Shown here: positions 29,101-40,689 of the stretch, one piece after another
How the letters are laid out: the number at the start of each line of letters is the position of its first letter
How positions within the stretch are numbered: the stretch's first letter is position 1
From: Trematomus loennbergii
Taxonomy: Eukaryota > Chordata > Actinopteri > Perciformes > Nototheniidae
Direction of reading: 5' to 3'
NCBI GenBank assembly: GCA_012861695.1
Contig: JAAOOA010000611.1
Coordinates: forward strand, 41,001 to 105,000
Length of the DNA stretch: 64,000 nucleotides
Made by a program: the position numbers and the translations under genes
The notes under the pieces: generated by a model
What the model was told of the DNA's origin: nothing
The model's input: only the letters and a program-made list of their open reading frames with translations
The model's database searches: none

Positions 29101-29396
29101 GTTAAGATACATGTCTTAGTACGTGGGTTATATGTTCATTTTGAATGTTTGTATGTAAAACCCGACACTTACCTGACGTGAAATGATCCCCACAAACGCG
29201 AGTATGGTTGTGGTTGGATGTTTGAGATCCTCCCGTCCGATCCTCATGAGCCATTTTTCCCGGCGACGCTTCGAAAGTTTGTGTGTTGCTTCAATCTGGT
29301 GTGTTATAACCGCCGGCAGCCTGTAAAATGACTTCGGCCCCTTGTTTCGATCACCTCTGTTGCCGCATCCAACAATGGCACAGAAGTTAACCATTG
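26157..29396 (-). pseudogene. THAP-domain DDE transposase of the ISL2EU element (frameshifted)
   Basis: The N-terminal THAP exon is at 29396 to about 29173 (CAIVGCGNRG, FYRLP, REKWLMRIGRED). The closing C-x2-H (VCGDHFTS) is in another frame, so a frameshift lies near 29205. After an intron that holds a LINE, the next exon starts at 27352 (LFDKNHPDWAPS). The DDE region continues through 26969-26157 with LTLMKLRLNQPL, D in [27 protein letters not shown] in ILADRGFN, and E in [14 protein letters not shown]. Further frameshifts occur near 27100, 26535 and 26335. It is a DDE_Tnp_4/Harbinger-like transposase as found in ISL2EU elements. The catalytic residues are all present but the chain is broken several times. 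Confidence 0.75.
27694..29044 (-). mobile_element. 5'-truncated L1-like LINE nested in the transposase intron
   Basis: It is flanked by the 13-bp duplication ATACTCCACAATC at 27681-27693 and 29045-29057. The left end is a T run, i.e. a poly(A) tail on the minus strand. Minus-strand frames encode the C-terminal end of a LINE ORF2 (WKNPLFTAGGNPLNN, MEHFNLNKSLFLSYMQLQ, and a degraded zinc-knuckle-like end), interrupted by frameshifts. Similar endings occur in L1/Tx1-type fish LINEs. Only about 1.35 kb of the 3' end is present. Confidence 0.8.
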
Positions 29397-29540
29397 TATG
29401 TCCGGAAAAAAAAGATATGATTGAACAGGTATGACGTATTACGCTGTCTGTTTTGGTACTCCAGTATGGATGTTGCGCTGACGTCACGTTACCCGTGACG
29501 TCATATGCAAAGCCTCTATAGGAAGAGGAAGGCGGCGGAG

Positions 29541-30039
29541 GCTGATGCTGCAAGGGGTGGCCGCCGCCCTGGAGCAAAGCCCGCCATTTTATTTTATTTA
29601 TATTTAGCAAATGCGAGCGAAACTCGGTGTAAATGTATATACTATGGTGCAAACACATATTATAACTCCTAATTATCCTGGGATAAATTGCCTCTTTATA
29701 TAACCTTGAACTCTTGGAAGCCTGGGCTCAAGCAAAGTCACCAACCAGTCAATTGTGTATTTATATTTGTATAAATATGCATGTTTATATATATATATAT
29801 ATATATGTTTACTGTCAATCTGATATTTTTGGTAACTGTTGTATTCTACTCAGCCATAGCAGCTGTTGCTATGACACTTTGGTCTATCCCGTAGTAACCA
29901 GGTAATTCTGTTTGTATTTGGTTAGTTTCTTGGTTACCTGGGATTGTTTTTTTCTAGTTGAATGCCTCCGGTGTTTCTGATTTGTATAAATACAAATACT
30001 TTGATCTTAAAAGTAAAAGTCCTGTTTTTAAAATATTAC
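29541..30039. other. Non-coding, with short (AT)n and a teleost repeat
   Basis: An AT dinucleotide run lies at about 29786-29806. Bases about 29985-30039 (AAAAGTAAAAGTCCTG) look like the left half of a common fish repeat whose other half resumes at about 30424. Confidence 0.45.
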
Positions 30040-30423
30040 TTAAAGGTAGGTAGGTAAGTTTGAGAAACCGGCTCGAGATCGCTAGAATTTGAAAATACAC
30101 AACCGGAGAAAATCTGCCACTTCCTTACAGAGCCCCTCCTCCAACACACAGAACGCGCACATGACCAATGAGGGCACGAGATAAGTTTGTGCACAGATGG
30201 AAGGCTGACAGGCAGGTAGGCCATCCAGTTATTTTAGCCGGGCCGGCTCAGATGATTGGTCGTGCTTTTTACAGTACTACGGCTTCCACAGATGACATTT
30301 TTTAATGGATTTTTTGTCAAAGCACTTCAGATATTCATTGCTATCGGGATGTTAAGCATTCCATGGAATATAACAAAAGTGTATCTCGAGCCGGTTTCTC
30401 AAACTTACCTACCCTACCTTTAA
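30040..30423. mobile_element. MITE with about 40-bp TIRs and TTAA ends
   Basis: The left end TTAAAGGTAGGTAGGTAAG and right end CTTACCTACCCTACCTTTAA are inverse copies, with homology continuing through GAGAAACCGGCTCGAGAT. TTAA at both borders suggests a piggyBac-type or similar target. It has no coding capacity and is inserted in an older repeat. Confidence 0.75.
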
Positions 30424-30617
30424 GTAAAAGTAAAAATGTGTCAGGATAAATTAAAGTACATAATGTAGAAAGTACTCAAAATAAAAACTTGGACTGAACT
30501 TTGTGTGGAAACTTTATTTATAATTCATTACACAACGTCTGATATTTTACTGCAACACGGTCAATAAAACACAACATGGTGCATAAATAAGCACAGTAGA
30601 GATGATGAAATGATACA

Positions 30618-30656
<39 letters not shown>

Positions 30657-30825
30657 ACATGCATCATAATACAGCTCTGTAGTGCAAACCTTTCTTTAAT
30701 CAAATCAAATCAGTTTTATTGATTCAGATGTTATCTCACAGCACTTTACATATACTATACCGTACTCTTTGCAGTTTATTACAATCATCATCATTTACCA
30801 AAACCCCGTTTTAGAGTCACTATTG
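30424..30825. other. Non-coding with (AT)n and interspersed repeat
   Basis: An AT run lies at about 30620-30652. Bases about 30697-30760 contain AAATCAAATCAGTTTTATT, a common fish interspersed motif. Confidence 0.5.
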
Positions 30826-33665
30826 CCCCTTTCACACCGGCGCTTTTCCAGCTCCGGCTCAGAGCTGGAAAAGCGCCGGTTTTTCCTGTTCACACCGCAG
30901 CGGCGCCGCGTCATAGCTCCGGAATGCGGTTCACTTCCAGCTCCAAAAAATTATCGGTCTAGAGGCAAGAGCTTCGGAGCTATGACGCGGCGTCGCTTAC
31001 GTCTCTCTTACGTCGAGGCGTGCAGGAAACTAAACCCACCTCCCCTGAACATGGGTCGACTGAAGAGTCTCGTCATGCCTGACTACAAGCAGTCGCGCTG
31101 AGCGAGAAGACAACCACACACTTATAAAAAAAAAACACTTTATAAAGTCAGGCAACACTAACCAGGCTTCGTGTGATTCTGTTTATTTGTACCTTACTTT
31201 GACCATCCGTTCGCTGTTATTGATCATTGTGGAGAGCAGGCAGACGTTTTGTTTGTTATTATAGCAGCTATCGGATGGAATCAATACATGGGCTGCACAG
31301 GTTGTCATGTCCGACTATCACAAGTAGAATCATAATGAAAAATACGCCGGTAAAATGTGCCTGTAGAAAACGGCTTAGCAAGTAGTCAGTTTAGCTTCGG
31401 TTGCTATGCTAACATCACCCATGTTATACCAGAGAAACTTTCATAACAGCGTTGTGATGCCAAACAGCGTCAATTCAGACTGACACCAAACAGCGTCAAT
31501 TCAGACTGACACACATTCACTTAAGGGGAACTGGGGATATGTATCAGCTGCTTGTGTGACAGTCAGACAGTGAATACTTTAGAGCCGTGTGAGCTAACCC
31601 GGAGCTAACGGGAGAATACACTCCCGTTGAAGAGCAGTCAGCACTGCAGCGGTCGGTAAATGCCGCTGAAACACATTAATAAACAATGAACCACGGCACT
31701 CTGGAGAAAAGTATAAGGTTGGAGAAGTCGTTATTTAATTTAATCTGGCTTCGTATGATTAAAAGCAACACGATCATCGACCCGACGCAGTCCCCCCCGT
31801 TGTTGTTGTGGGAGAAAATCAGCGACGTAAACTGTGACGTCATGACGCAGCAGCGGCAGCTCTGGGCAGTGTGAACAGAGCGGGAGCTGAAAAGGGAAAC
31901 CGGAGCTGAACCAGAAAAGCTCTCGCTCGGAGCTAGAAAGGGAAAAGCGCTGGTGTGAAAGCCGCAAGAGAGTCCTTTACCTCACTGAGCCTCTCAGTCT
32001 GACAGGAGAGCTCTCCTCCACCCTGGTTGTAGAAACATCTACTTCTTATATCCGTTAGCGCAGCTAGCACCAGATTCTAATAACAACAGCGCCGGTACCG
32101 GTGCGCCCTCTCTCTCTCTCCCTCGCTCACTCGCACTTTGGCTGTGAGCTGCGGGCGCCTGATAAGCCAACATCCCCCACTTTCATCACTTACAGCGCCC
32201 ATCGTACAGGGCAAATGAAAAGTGTAACCGGGGTGAAAAGGGTGTTACATTTACTTAATTATGAATGTTGTTACATCAAGGCCGAAAATTAGGATGAGCG
32301 CCAACGGTCAAAAATGTTTTTTCCCCTCCCAGAGCTACCAGCGCAGCACCCCCCAGATCTGGCGCCCTAGGCGACCACCTATGCCAAAAATCGGCCCTGC
32401 CTAGTACATACAGTGGCAATGTCTCAAGATTTAGCAAAAATACACCTTTATTGAACACACAGTAACACAAATACTACAAATCCACATAACAAACAATCAA
32501 AAATGAAAAAGGGTCGCCACTTATTATTATTTTAATAAAAAAATTAAAAGTAATTTTTTTTGGGTACCTGGCTGGCGCCCCCTAGCAGCGGCGCGCATAT
32601 TTCAGCAGCGGCTCTGCGCCGCCACTATTTGTATATAGGGGAAACACTGTCGTTGCAAAAAACGGCGTGTCTCATTAGCGTAGCGTAGCTTACAGATCGA
32701 TGATATCTGATCATTCTTACAGACTACAATCACAAAAGCTTGTACATATAACGCTGCAAAAAACGGCACTTAGCTACAGAAGATTACGTTTGTTATTATA
32801 ACTTACTTTAATGATTTTAGAGGATACAAAATACTAATAAATACGAGAATAAATACTTGTGTTATCTGCTATGGCGTGGCTTTACAGCCTTCACACAGAT
32901 CGCCATTGCGGCAGTATGTCTGAGCATGTTATCAAATGCCTGATAATTAAAATAAAAGCAAAGACAGCGGAGCGAACAAAATAAAATAAAATGTTACAAA
33001 AACATATAAACACCTAACCGATTACTGTTTGGTTTGAGGCGACATTGACAACCTACCACTGTCTCTGCCACCTCCCTCCAAAGTTGAACATTGCTCAACT
33101 TTGAATCCTGAAAATCCTGAAAATCTCCGCTCTGCTTCCCACAATGCAGTTCGGCGAAAAGTGAGGCAAAGTGACGTCACCCCATTCAAAGTGAATGGGC
33201 AGAAGCGTTCCAAGATTTTTTTAACGCTGCTGTGTAGACGTTCCGTAAGACCGAACATTACAAGAGTGATTCTACAATTTAGGGTACATTCCATGTCCAT
33301 TGATGTCCATTGATGATAATATATATATTTTCTTCAAAAATATCATATTTTGCCTATTATTGGAAAGCATGAACCACGGCACTCTGGAGAAAAGTATAAG
33401 GTTGGAGAAGTCGTTATTTAATTTAATCTCGCTTCGTATGATTAAAAGCAACGCAGTCCCCGGCCCGTTGTTGTTGTGAGGTGAGCTCCGTTGGGGAGAA
33501 AACTCAGCGACGTAAACTGTGACGTCATGACGCAGCAGCGGCAGCACCAGTCGGGCTCTGAGCGGTGTGAAAAGAGCCGGCGCTAAACCGAAGTACCGGT
33601 TCTGAACCAGAAAAGCTCTAGCACGGAGCTAGAAGGGGAAAAGCCTTGGTGTGAAAGGGGTATAA
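30826..33665. mobile_element. Composite non-autonomous DNA element with CCCCTTTCACACC termini
   Basis: The left end CCCCTTTCACACCGGCGCTT (about 30826) has an inverse counterpart GGTGTGAAAGGGG ending at about 33660, and an earlier, slightly degraded right end at about 31950. The 3' block 31686-31965 is repeated directly at 33369-33655. Between these copies are other repeat fragments (near 32300-32650 and 33010-33240). No target duplication could be confirmed and no transposase gene was found. Confidence 0.55.
31460..31511. repeat. 26-bp perfect tandem duplication
   Basis: Two adjacent copies of a 26-bp unit containing CAGCGTCAATTCAGACTGAC. Confidence 0.9.
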
Positions 33666-33989
33666 GAGAACTCCCCCCTTTAACTCAAAAATGGTTTGTC
33701 CCAATACCATGTCACCAGCATCACATGATGCCATGTTCCTCTTTGGCAGACATTTTGAACACACTGTGGTGATTGTCCTCTAATTTTTTACAATATTTTA
33801 TGTATAATAGCACATGGTCAATTAATATACTCATTGACAATCAACAATGTTACGTACATTGTTATGGTTTACAATTGTTTAATGATTTTAATTCAATTAT
33901 ATGTTCAAATGTGATGTTAACCTGTTCAAGAAAATGACATGTGGTCATCCAGGCAAGGCCTACCATTGAAATGATGGGTCAAAATAGGG

Positions 33990-34079
33990 AAATTGTCAAC
34001 TAGGTTACCTGTCAACTAAGTTACCCAGTACTGTAATAACTGTAGTAACTTAGTTGACAGGTAACCTAGTTGACAATTT
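33990..34079. repeat. Perfect 35-bp-arm inverted repeat
   Basis: The arms 33990-34024 and 34045-34079 are exact inverse complements with a 20-base loop. Each arm contains TTGTCAACTAGGTTACC plus a second TGTCAACTA motif. The same TAGTTGACA motif recurs singly nearby (about 34173-34230 and 34555-34570), so a larger decayed element may be built on it. Confidence 0.85.
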
Positions 34080-35000
34080 GTATGACATGTAGACGTCATT
34101 ACACATCATTATCAATGGAATTTTGCACTTCTGCCTTGAAATTAACATAGTGCTGATGGTTAATAATGTGTCCAGTCAACTATTTTTTTACGTCAAATGT
34201 TTGACTTTCATTGTCAACTATGTTGCACCTCATTTTTTCAAATTTAAAATTTCTAAAATAGTGCTTCTGATATCCTTTATAGTATAATGTATATCTACAC
34301 AGGTTGGAGTTTTACATGACATCTCTTAAAACTATCAAAATGACCTGTATGGTAGTTTTATAATACAAAATATCCCTAAACCTAATGACAGTGCTGAACA
34401 TATCACATGAAAAAACAAAACTTTAACAATTATTTTTTAATCTTTACAAAATCTTTGGATATTTGGTAGAATAGACTCAAGAGCCTTTCAAATGTGATTT
34501 TACTTGAAGTGCAGGACTTAATCAAATGATTGTAATGACATCAAGTTTGTCCGTAACATAGTTGACAAACTGAGTAGTGAAAACATCCTTTCCCTTAAAA
34601 TAAAATAAAATAAAAAAATGTTTAAGCTTTGCAACTAGTGGATATGTTACACTGAGGAATATACTAACTTGAACCACTGATTGTTCTATTGAGAAAGAAC
34701 ACTTTCTTTGTACTGTTTTGTTGATGTGAAATGCACCCTAAATTATAGAATCACTCACAAGCTTCTGAAAGAAAATGGGTTGTTTTAACTCAAACATTTA
34801 AAAAAGTGAATTCACCGCTAATGTTTTGATGACTATGAACCAGCGACATGCAGTCAGTGGAGTCAGCAGAGCCTCACCTGCCATACTCCAATGTAACGGA
34901 AAAACAATTAAAGAAAAACTAAATAATAATAATAATAAAATGTCTCCACTGATCTTGTGTAAGTGTGATTTCTGTATGATTCCAATCGCATTTTATAGTC
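34080..35000. other. AT-rich non-coding sequence
   Basis: No exon or complete repeat seen apart from scattered TTGACA motifs. Confidence 0.5.
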
Positions 35001-35410
35001 AAAATCAGCAAATTTGCCGAGCTCCGCTACGGGAGCGATGAGAAGTGAGGCAGGGGCGAGCACTGCCTCACGTAAGCCCACAGTAACTTGCTGGAGCGCG
35101 GGCACTAATTTAGCGCGGGCACTAATTTTGTGAGCGCGCTCAAGCCATTTACTGTGGGGTGAGGTGAGGCACAGATGAGCTCTGCCTCACTTCAGAATGC
35201 GTCACCCCAGAGCCGTATAATAGAAGAGTTACGACATCTCCGTTCACTCCAATGGACCAGTTTTTTTACAGCAATGGCGGATCGTGGAGCCGTCAATAGT
35301 TCCCCGGAAGTTAGCTTGCCGCTGACTTCCGGGGGACTATTGACTCGAGAGGCTCCACGATCTGTGGCTGGCAGCAGAGTTGCAGCGTTCGTGATGGACT
35401 TCTAAAGGTA
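35001..35410. repeat. Interspersed element with imperfect palindrome
   Basis: Bases 35280-35371 fold on themselves: GATCGTGGAGCC and GTCAATAGTTCCCC on the left pair with GGGGGACTATTGAC and GGCTCCACGATC on the right. The upstream part has repeated GAGCGCGGGCACTAATTT units and CTGCCTCAC motifs. Probably a non-autonomous element; ends not determined. Confidence 0.5.
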
Positions 35411-36107
35411 AGAAGACGTTTAAAGATTTATATTGCAGATATTATCAGCACATCTGAGTCAAATGAACATGTATTAAAGGATGTTAGTGGATTATCCCAT
35501 AATCTACTGATTTAGGGAACGTTTACAGATAACAGATTAGGCTAGGATACCGGATAAAGTTAGCAACACACGTGAACATGAACAGCCTATTAATCTGTTC
35601 TCCTAATGTTATTTCATCCAACGTTGTGGAATTAGAGAAAAAGGGCTTCTAAACGTGATTTTTTTGTGGGGTGGAGGAATATAATATTAGTTACTATAAC
35701 ATTGGGGCACGTGTGATTGTAATGAGTGGAGGTGGAGAAATTACGATCTCCATTTTGGAGTAGGCCTACAAGCTAGTATAATAAAGTTAACGTTACACAA
35801 TAATAAGGAAGAGAGCTATTTGATATGAATTTAGAGTGCATATTTGAGACTTCCAAACAGTAAACAAAAACGTAATTTATGGGTGAGTGTTTTTAGTGTA
35901 TTCTGTTGATTATTACCTGTCTGTATTATGTTGCAGCTCAGCTGATTTTGAAATGATGGCAAAGTGAGAGGGACCTAAGTGAGAGTGAAAACACAAGGTA
36001 AATTTAATACTACCGTTGTATATAAGTAAGCATACTAAACATGTATTCTATCACTGTATTATATAAGTAATCTTGTTAGTGTATATTAGTAACCTACTGT
36101 ATGGCAG
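35411..36107. other. Non-coding sequence
   Basis: No gene or repeat structure recognised. Confidence 0.45.
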
Positions 36108-37005
36108 GTGGAGGGGCAGTGATGTTACAGGTGGAGGGGCAGTGATGTTGGCTGGGTGCTGGCAGGTGGAGGGGCAGTGATGTTACAGGTGGAGGGCAGG
36201 GATGTTGGCTGGGTGCTGGCAGGTGGAGGAGCAGTGGTGCTGGCAGGTGGAGGGGCAATGGTGCTGGCAGGTGGAGGAGCAGTGGTGCTGGCAGGTGGAG
36301 GGGCAGTGATGTTACAGGTGGAGGGGCAGTGATGTTGGCTGGGTGCTGGCAGGTGGAGGGGCAGTGATGTTACAGGTGGAGGGGCAGGGATGTTGGCTGG
36401 GTGCTGGCAGGTGGAGGAGCAGTGGTGCTGGCAGGTGGAGGAGCAGTGGTGCTGGCAGGTGGAGGAGCAGTGGTGCTGGCAGGTGGAGGAGCAGTGGTGC
36501 TGGCAGGTGGAGGAGCAGTGGTGCTGGCAGGTGGAGAAGCAGTGGTGCTGGCAGGTGGGAGAGCAGTGGTGCTGGCAGGTGGAGGAGCAGTGGTGCTGGC
36601 AGGTGGAGGAGCAGTGGTGCTGGCAGGTGGAGGAGCAGTGGTGCTGGCAGGTGGAGGAGCAGTGGTGCTGGCAGGTGGAGGAGCAGTGGTGCTGGCAGGT
36701 GGAGGAGCAGTGGTGCTGGCAGGTGGAGGAGCAGTGGTGCTGGCAGGTGGAGGAGCAGTGGTGCTGGCAGGTGGAGGAGCAGTGGTGCTGGCAGGTGGAG
36801 AAGCAGTGGTGCTGGCAGGTGGAGGAGCAGTGGTGCTGGCAGGTGGAGGAGCAGTGGTGCTGGCAGGTGGAGGAGCAGTGGTGCTGGCAGGTGGAGGAGC
36901 AGTGGTGCTGGCAGGTGGAGGAGCAGTGGTGCTGGCAGGTGGAGGAGCAGTGGTGCTGGCAGGTGGAGGAGCAGTGGTGCTGGCAGGTGGAGGAGCAGTG
37001 GTTAG
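36108..37005. repeat. 24-bp minisatellite, coding on the minus strand
   Basis: About 25 regular 24-bp units (core GGTGGAGGAGCAGTGG) at 36406-37005, preceded by a less regular higher-order part with GTGATGTTACAGGTGG and TTGGCTGGGTGCTGG blocks. On the minus strand it is in frame with the C-terminal tail of the P-element-like transposase and encodes repeats of PPPASTTA. Confidence 0.9.
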
Positions 37006-40000
37006 TCCAAATATTTCCATTGCAACGACTAATGGGTTTGATAGCAGCTGTGGATTTTTTTGGGGTTGCTGGATGTTGAAGCTTGGCTGCTGTTGTTCCT
37101 CTTCACCTTTTTGGATTGGCTCTTGCTTCCAAGATGTCCATCTTTTAAGGGTTTTTTTTTCCCTGTCATTTCGGATTTGTTTTGCCTCGATTCTCAGCCT
37201 CAGCCGTATGAATCTTCTAATGATTTGTCTTGTACTCCACAGCATGACGGAAGCCTGCTGGAGAGTGCCTGAGCTTCTTTCTCCAAGACACCCACTGCGT
37301 TGGGGAGCTGCATGAGGGAGGAACCAGTCTTGGTCCTAAATAGTTCCTCAATTTGGTGAATGAAATCAAAGGCTTCTTGGGAGGGACGACAAAGAGCACC
37401 TGCCTTGAAGTCTTTTAAATTCACTAAAATGCTGTTTTCACCAGAAGGACTCTCATCATTGTGCTCTGTTGCAATTTTGCATTTTTCACAGATGCTGGCA
37501 AACTTGATGACTTTGTGGACGATGTAGCCTGCAAGATGGAAGAGAATACATTTCTCAGTTTTTGTGAGGTGAGGTGCTGCTCTGTTTACCGCCATCAGCG
37601 GTTCCACTCTGACTGATGGAGTGATATTTTGCTCCACTGTGTCCAGGAAGTCTGCCAAAAAGCTACTGTGGTCTTCCTGGTAGCTCCCAGAGCTGATGGT
37701 GGTGAGGAACTGCCCCACAGATATGATCCTCAGTGCATGATGGAATTCCACTGGAGTTGGGACAGGATTTTTAGACCTCACACAGCTGAAGGTATTTTCA
37801 AGGCAGTCTTGTGTGAACCTTGACGTTAACACAAACCTGTGTCCTCGTGTTAGCATATCCTCCTGTATGATGTTGTTGCCATTATCACCCCTGTTTGAAC
37901 AGGCTTCCAACCTCCCTTTTCACCAATCTTCATCCCACGAAACAGATGGACGGTGTTCTGGAGGAAGGTGATGGCCTTTTGGTACTCCTCCATCTTGAGC
38001 CTGCTCAGGGCTGTAATTGGATGGCGAGACGACATGAGATCAAACCAACGATCAACCTGCTCCAGGAACCATGCTGTCGTCAAGTAGGACAGAGGGCGGT
38101 TTTCTTGCTGCACCATGTATTTCAGCCCAGCACTTGTAGCCTTACTGAATACATTTAGAGCAAGACCAACCTTCATCTTATCAAAGTGACTTGACTCGAT
38201 GGCTGCAGCTGAAAGAGGGGGAGCTATTTTTAATGCCATCCCTTCTTGAAAGGTCAATAAGTCCTTAATGGGGACCACTGAAACCTCGTTAGAGGGGAGG
38301 TTCTCTCTGTTTACGACATCCTCAGGAATTATGAAGGCCTGCCCACGGACAAGGGCACTTTTTAGATTTTTTACCAGATGTGGGACATCGGGCATGAAAT
38401 AAAGCTGCCCGTCTGGTGTTGCTGGATGTGGCACCGATGTTTTATTTTGGTCGACCCCAAAGGATTTCCACATGGCTCGGTTAGGGCTACCCATGTCTGT
38501 GGTGACATCAAGCACATGTAGCCCTATGGATGCTGCCCTCTGTATTACCTCAATGATGATTGGCCTGTACTCTGCTCCATTGGTTGAATTGCCAGTGTAA
38601 TGATATGCCACTACTTGCTTCCACCGTGTTGTGTTTCCAGCCAACATAAACACACAAGCATGTGTTGCCCCTCCTGTGTGACCTGGTAAAGTCTCATCAC
38701 CGTACAGTTTGCCTGTTGCCATGTCCAACTCCACACTTGGTGTGATTGCCATTTCATCCAAGGTCAGCACACACTCCCTTTCAAGGTCAGTCAATCTATC
38801 TGCCTTCAATTTTAGGAAATCAAAGACCTCTGTCAACACACCAGGCTCAAACTTAACACATTGCATTCTTCTTTGCAGTGTTCTTAATCCTGGCAGGGGA
38901 ATCTGCAATTCCTGCAGAGTTTTGTAACCGGTTGGTCCGGCAGCAAAGCGAATTTTTAAAGCCTTCTTAATTGTCTCATTGCTCCATTTCATCCCCTTTG
39001 TGGTAAGTCTGCCCAATGCCTTAAGTTGGTCTTTTGAAGAAGTTTTCTGAAATTTGTTGTCCCTAATTTTCATTGTTTTCTTGAGAGCTGCATTTTCCTT
39101 CCTTATTTTTTGCCTTTGCTTTTTGTGATTCCTTCTTGTCTCTTTAATTTTTTAATAGATCTGTTTGACTGGCTGCTGGTTCCCTGGTATGCTGACAGGC
39201 TGCTGGTTCCCTGGTATGCTGACAGGCTGCTGGTTCCCTGGTATGCTGACTGGCTGCTGGTTCCCTGGTATGCTGACTGGCTGCTGGTTCCCTGGTATGC
39301 TGACTGGCTGCTGGTTCCCTGGTATGCTGACTGGCTGCTGGTTCCCTGGTATGCTGACAGGCTGCTGGTTCCCTGGTATGCTGACTGGCTGCTGGTTCCC
39401 TGGTATGCTGACTGGCTGCTGGTTCCCTGGTATGCTGACTGGCTGCTGGTTCCCTGGTATGCTGACTGGCTGCTGGTTCCCTGGTATGCTGACTGGCTGC
39501 TGGTTCCCTGGTATGCTGACTGGCTGCTGGTTCCCTGGTATGCTGACTGGCTGCTGGTTCCCTGGTATGCTGACTGGCTGCTGGTTCCCTGGTATGCTGA
39601 CTGGCTGCTGGTTCCCTGGTATGCTGACTGGCTGCTGGTTCCCTGGTATGCTGACTGGCTGCTGGTTCCCTGGTATGCTGACAGGCTGCTGGTTCCCTGG
39701 TATGCTGACTGCTGCTGGTTCCCTGGTATGCTGACAGGCTGCTGGTTCCCTGGTATGCTGACTGGCTGCTGGTTCCCTGGTATGCTGACTGGCTGCTGGT
39801 TCCCTGGTATGCTGACTGGCTGCTGGTTCCCTGGTATGCTGACTGGCTGCTGGTTCCCTGGTATGCTGACAGGCTGCTGGTTCCCTGGTATGCTGACTGG
39901 CTGCTGGTTCCCTGGTATGCTGACTGGCTGCTGGTTTCCCTGGTATGCTGACTGGCTGCTGGTTCCCTGGTATGCTGACTGGCTGGTTCCCTAGTATGCT

Positions 40001-40689
40001 GACTGGCTGCTGGCTGACTGGGTGGTGTCCGCTCTCCCTGTCTCTCCTCACTAGCCATATCCTCTTCACCCTCACTTTCCCTTCTCTCAGTCTCCTCATC
40101 CCTTCTTCCCTCAATCTTTGAGACTAATGTAAGTAGAAGACATGGCACTGTTAATTTTCGAACATTCAAATTATTATACCACTTTAAAATAAGAAATATT
40201 ACTTTTATTATTAAGAGTTCAGACTTATTATACCTGTGTCACCTTTCACACTATAGCTGTGATCATCAGCTATGGGCTCTGTACTTACAGGTCCCGGGGT
40301 GCATCGTGGTGCAGGGGCCCTCCTCTTTTTGACCACAGGGCGATGCACAAAGATGGTGGGAATAGCATCTGCTCTCAGCCTAGTCTTGCCCTTTTTGGTC
40401 TTGACAAACTGGTCTGCATCAAAATGTGCCTGCAGAGTGACAGAGTCACACACACACTATTTGTATTAAACCAAACATTGAGCTTCCCAATGGTGTGGTC
40501 TTCGTTTTGTGAAAAAGTGCAAATGCAGTGTTTGAATATGATTACCTCACATATTTTGTTGCGGCTGTCTGTTTTGATGGTTAAATTGCTCCTGCTGACT
40601 TGAGCTAGCCATTTCTTCCTCCTCTCTGTGTCAGTGGGAAGCCATGTGAAGTCATGTGACCGTGCTGTAGTTCCTTTATAGCCCAACAT
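36370..40689 (-). pseudogene. P-element/THAP9-like transposase with two coding minisatellites (frameshifted)
   Basis: A THAP remnant lies in exons 40689-40547 (LPTDTERRKKWLAQVSRSNL...KIC) and 40429-40234 (AHFDADQFV); the first Cys pair of the THAP finger is missing or mutated. An exon from 40123 runs into a minisatellite encoding REPAASQHT repeats. After it come a basic helix (QRQKIRKENAALKKT) in another frame and the main transposase domain 39073-37850 (PLPGLRTLQRRM, D in VLTLDEMAI, D in VTTDMGSPNRAMW, VPHLVKNLKSAL). A frameshift near 37885 leads to TSRFTQDCLENTFSCVRSK and the C-terminal part (to 37200). Another near 37245 leads to IIRRFIRLRLRIEAKQ and a PPPASTTA repeat tail ending at 36370. 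The motifs fit P-type transposases related to THAP9. At least three breaks make it inactive as read. Confidence 0.75.
39168..39995. repeat. 27-bp minisatellite inside the transposase gene
   Basis: About 30 units of 27 bp (core GGTTCCCTGGTATGCTGAC). On the minus strand each encodes nine residues, REPAASQHT, continuous with the exon that begins at 40123. Variants are CTGACAGG versus CTGACTGG and two length variants near 39710 and 39985. Confidence 0.95.

Larger units (their letters stand above)
24070..29540. mobile_element. ISL2EU-type DNA transposon with YqaJ-PHD and THAP-DDE genes
   Basis: It carries the two-gene set I associate with the ISL2EU superfamily: a YqaJ-like nuclease (+) and a THAP-domain DDE transposase (-), convergent. 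The left limit is where homology to the DUF6729 gene stops, and terminal repeats are not visible there, so that end may be truncated. The right limit is approximate, just upstream of the THAP exon. An L1-like LINE is nested at 27694-29044. Confidence 0.7.

Noticed and set aside
36343..37315. Plus-strand open frames over the 24-bp minisatellite
   Set aside because: The minus strand continues into recognisable transposase sequence; the plus-strand frames are shadows of the repeat.
39110..39994. Plus-strand frame of WFPGMLTGC-type repeats
   Set aside because: Shadow of the minus-strand REPAASQHT array; no domain on either side in that frame.
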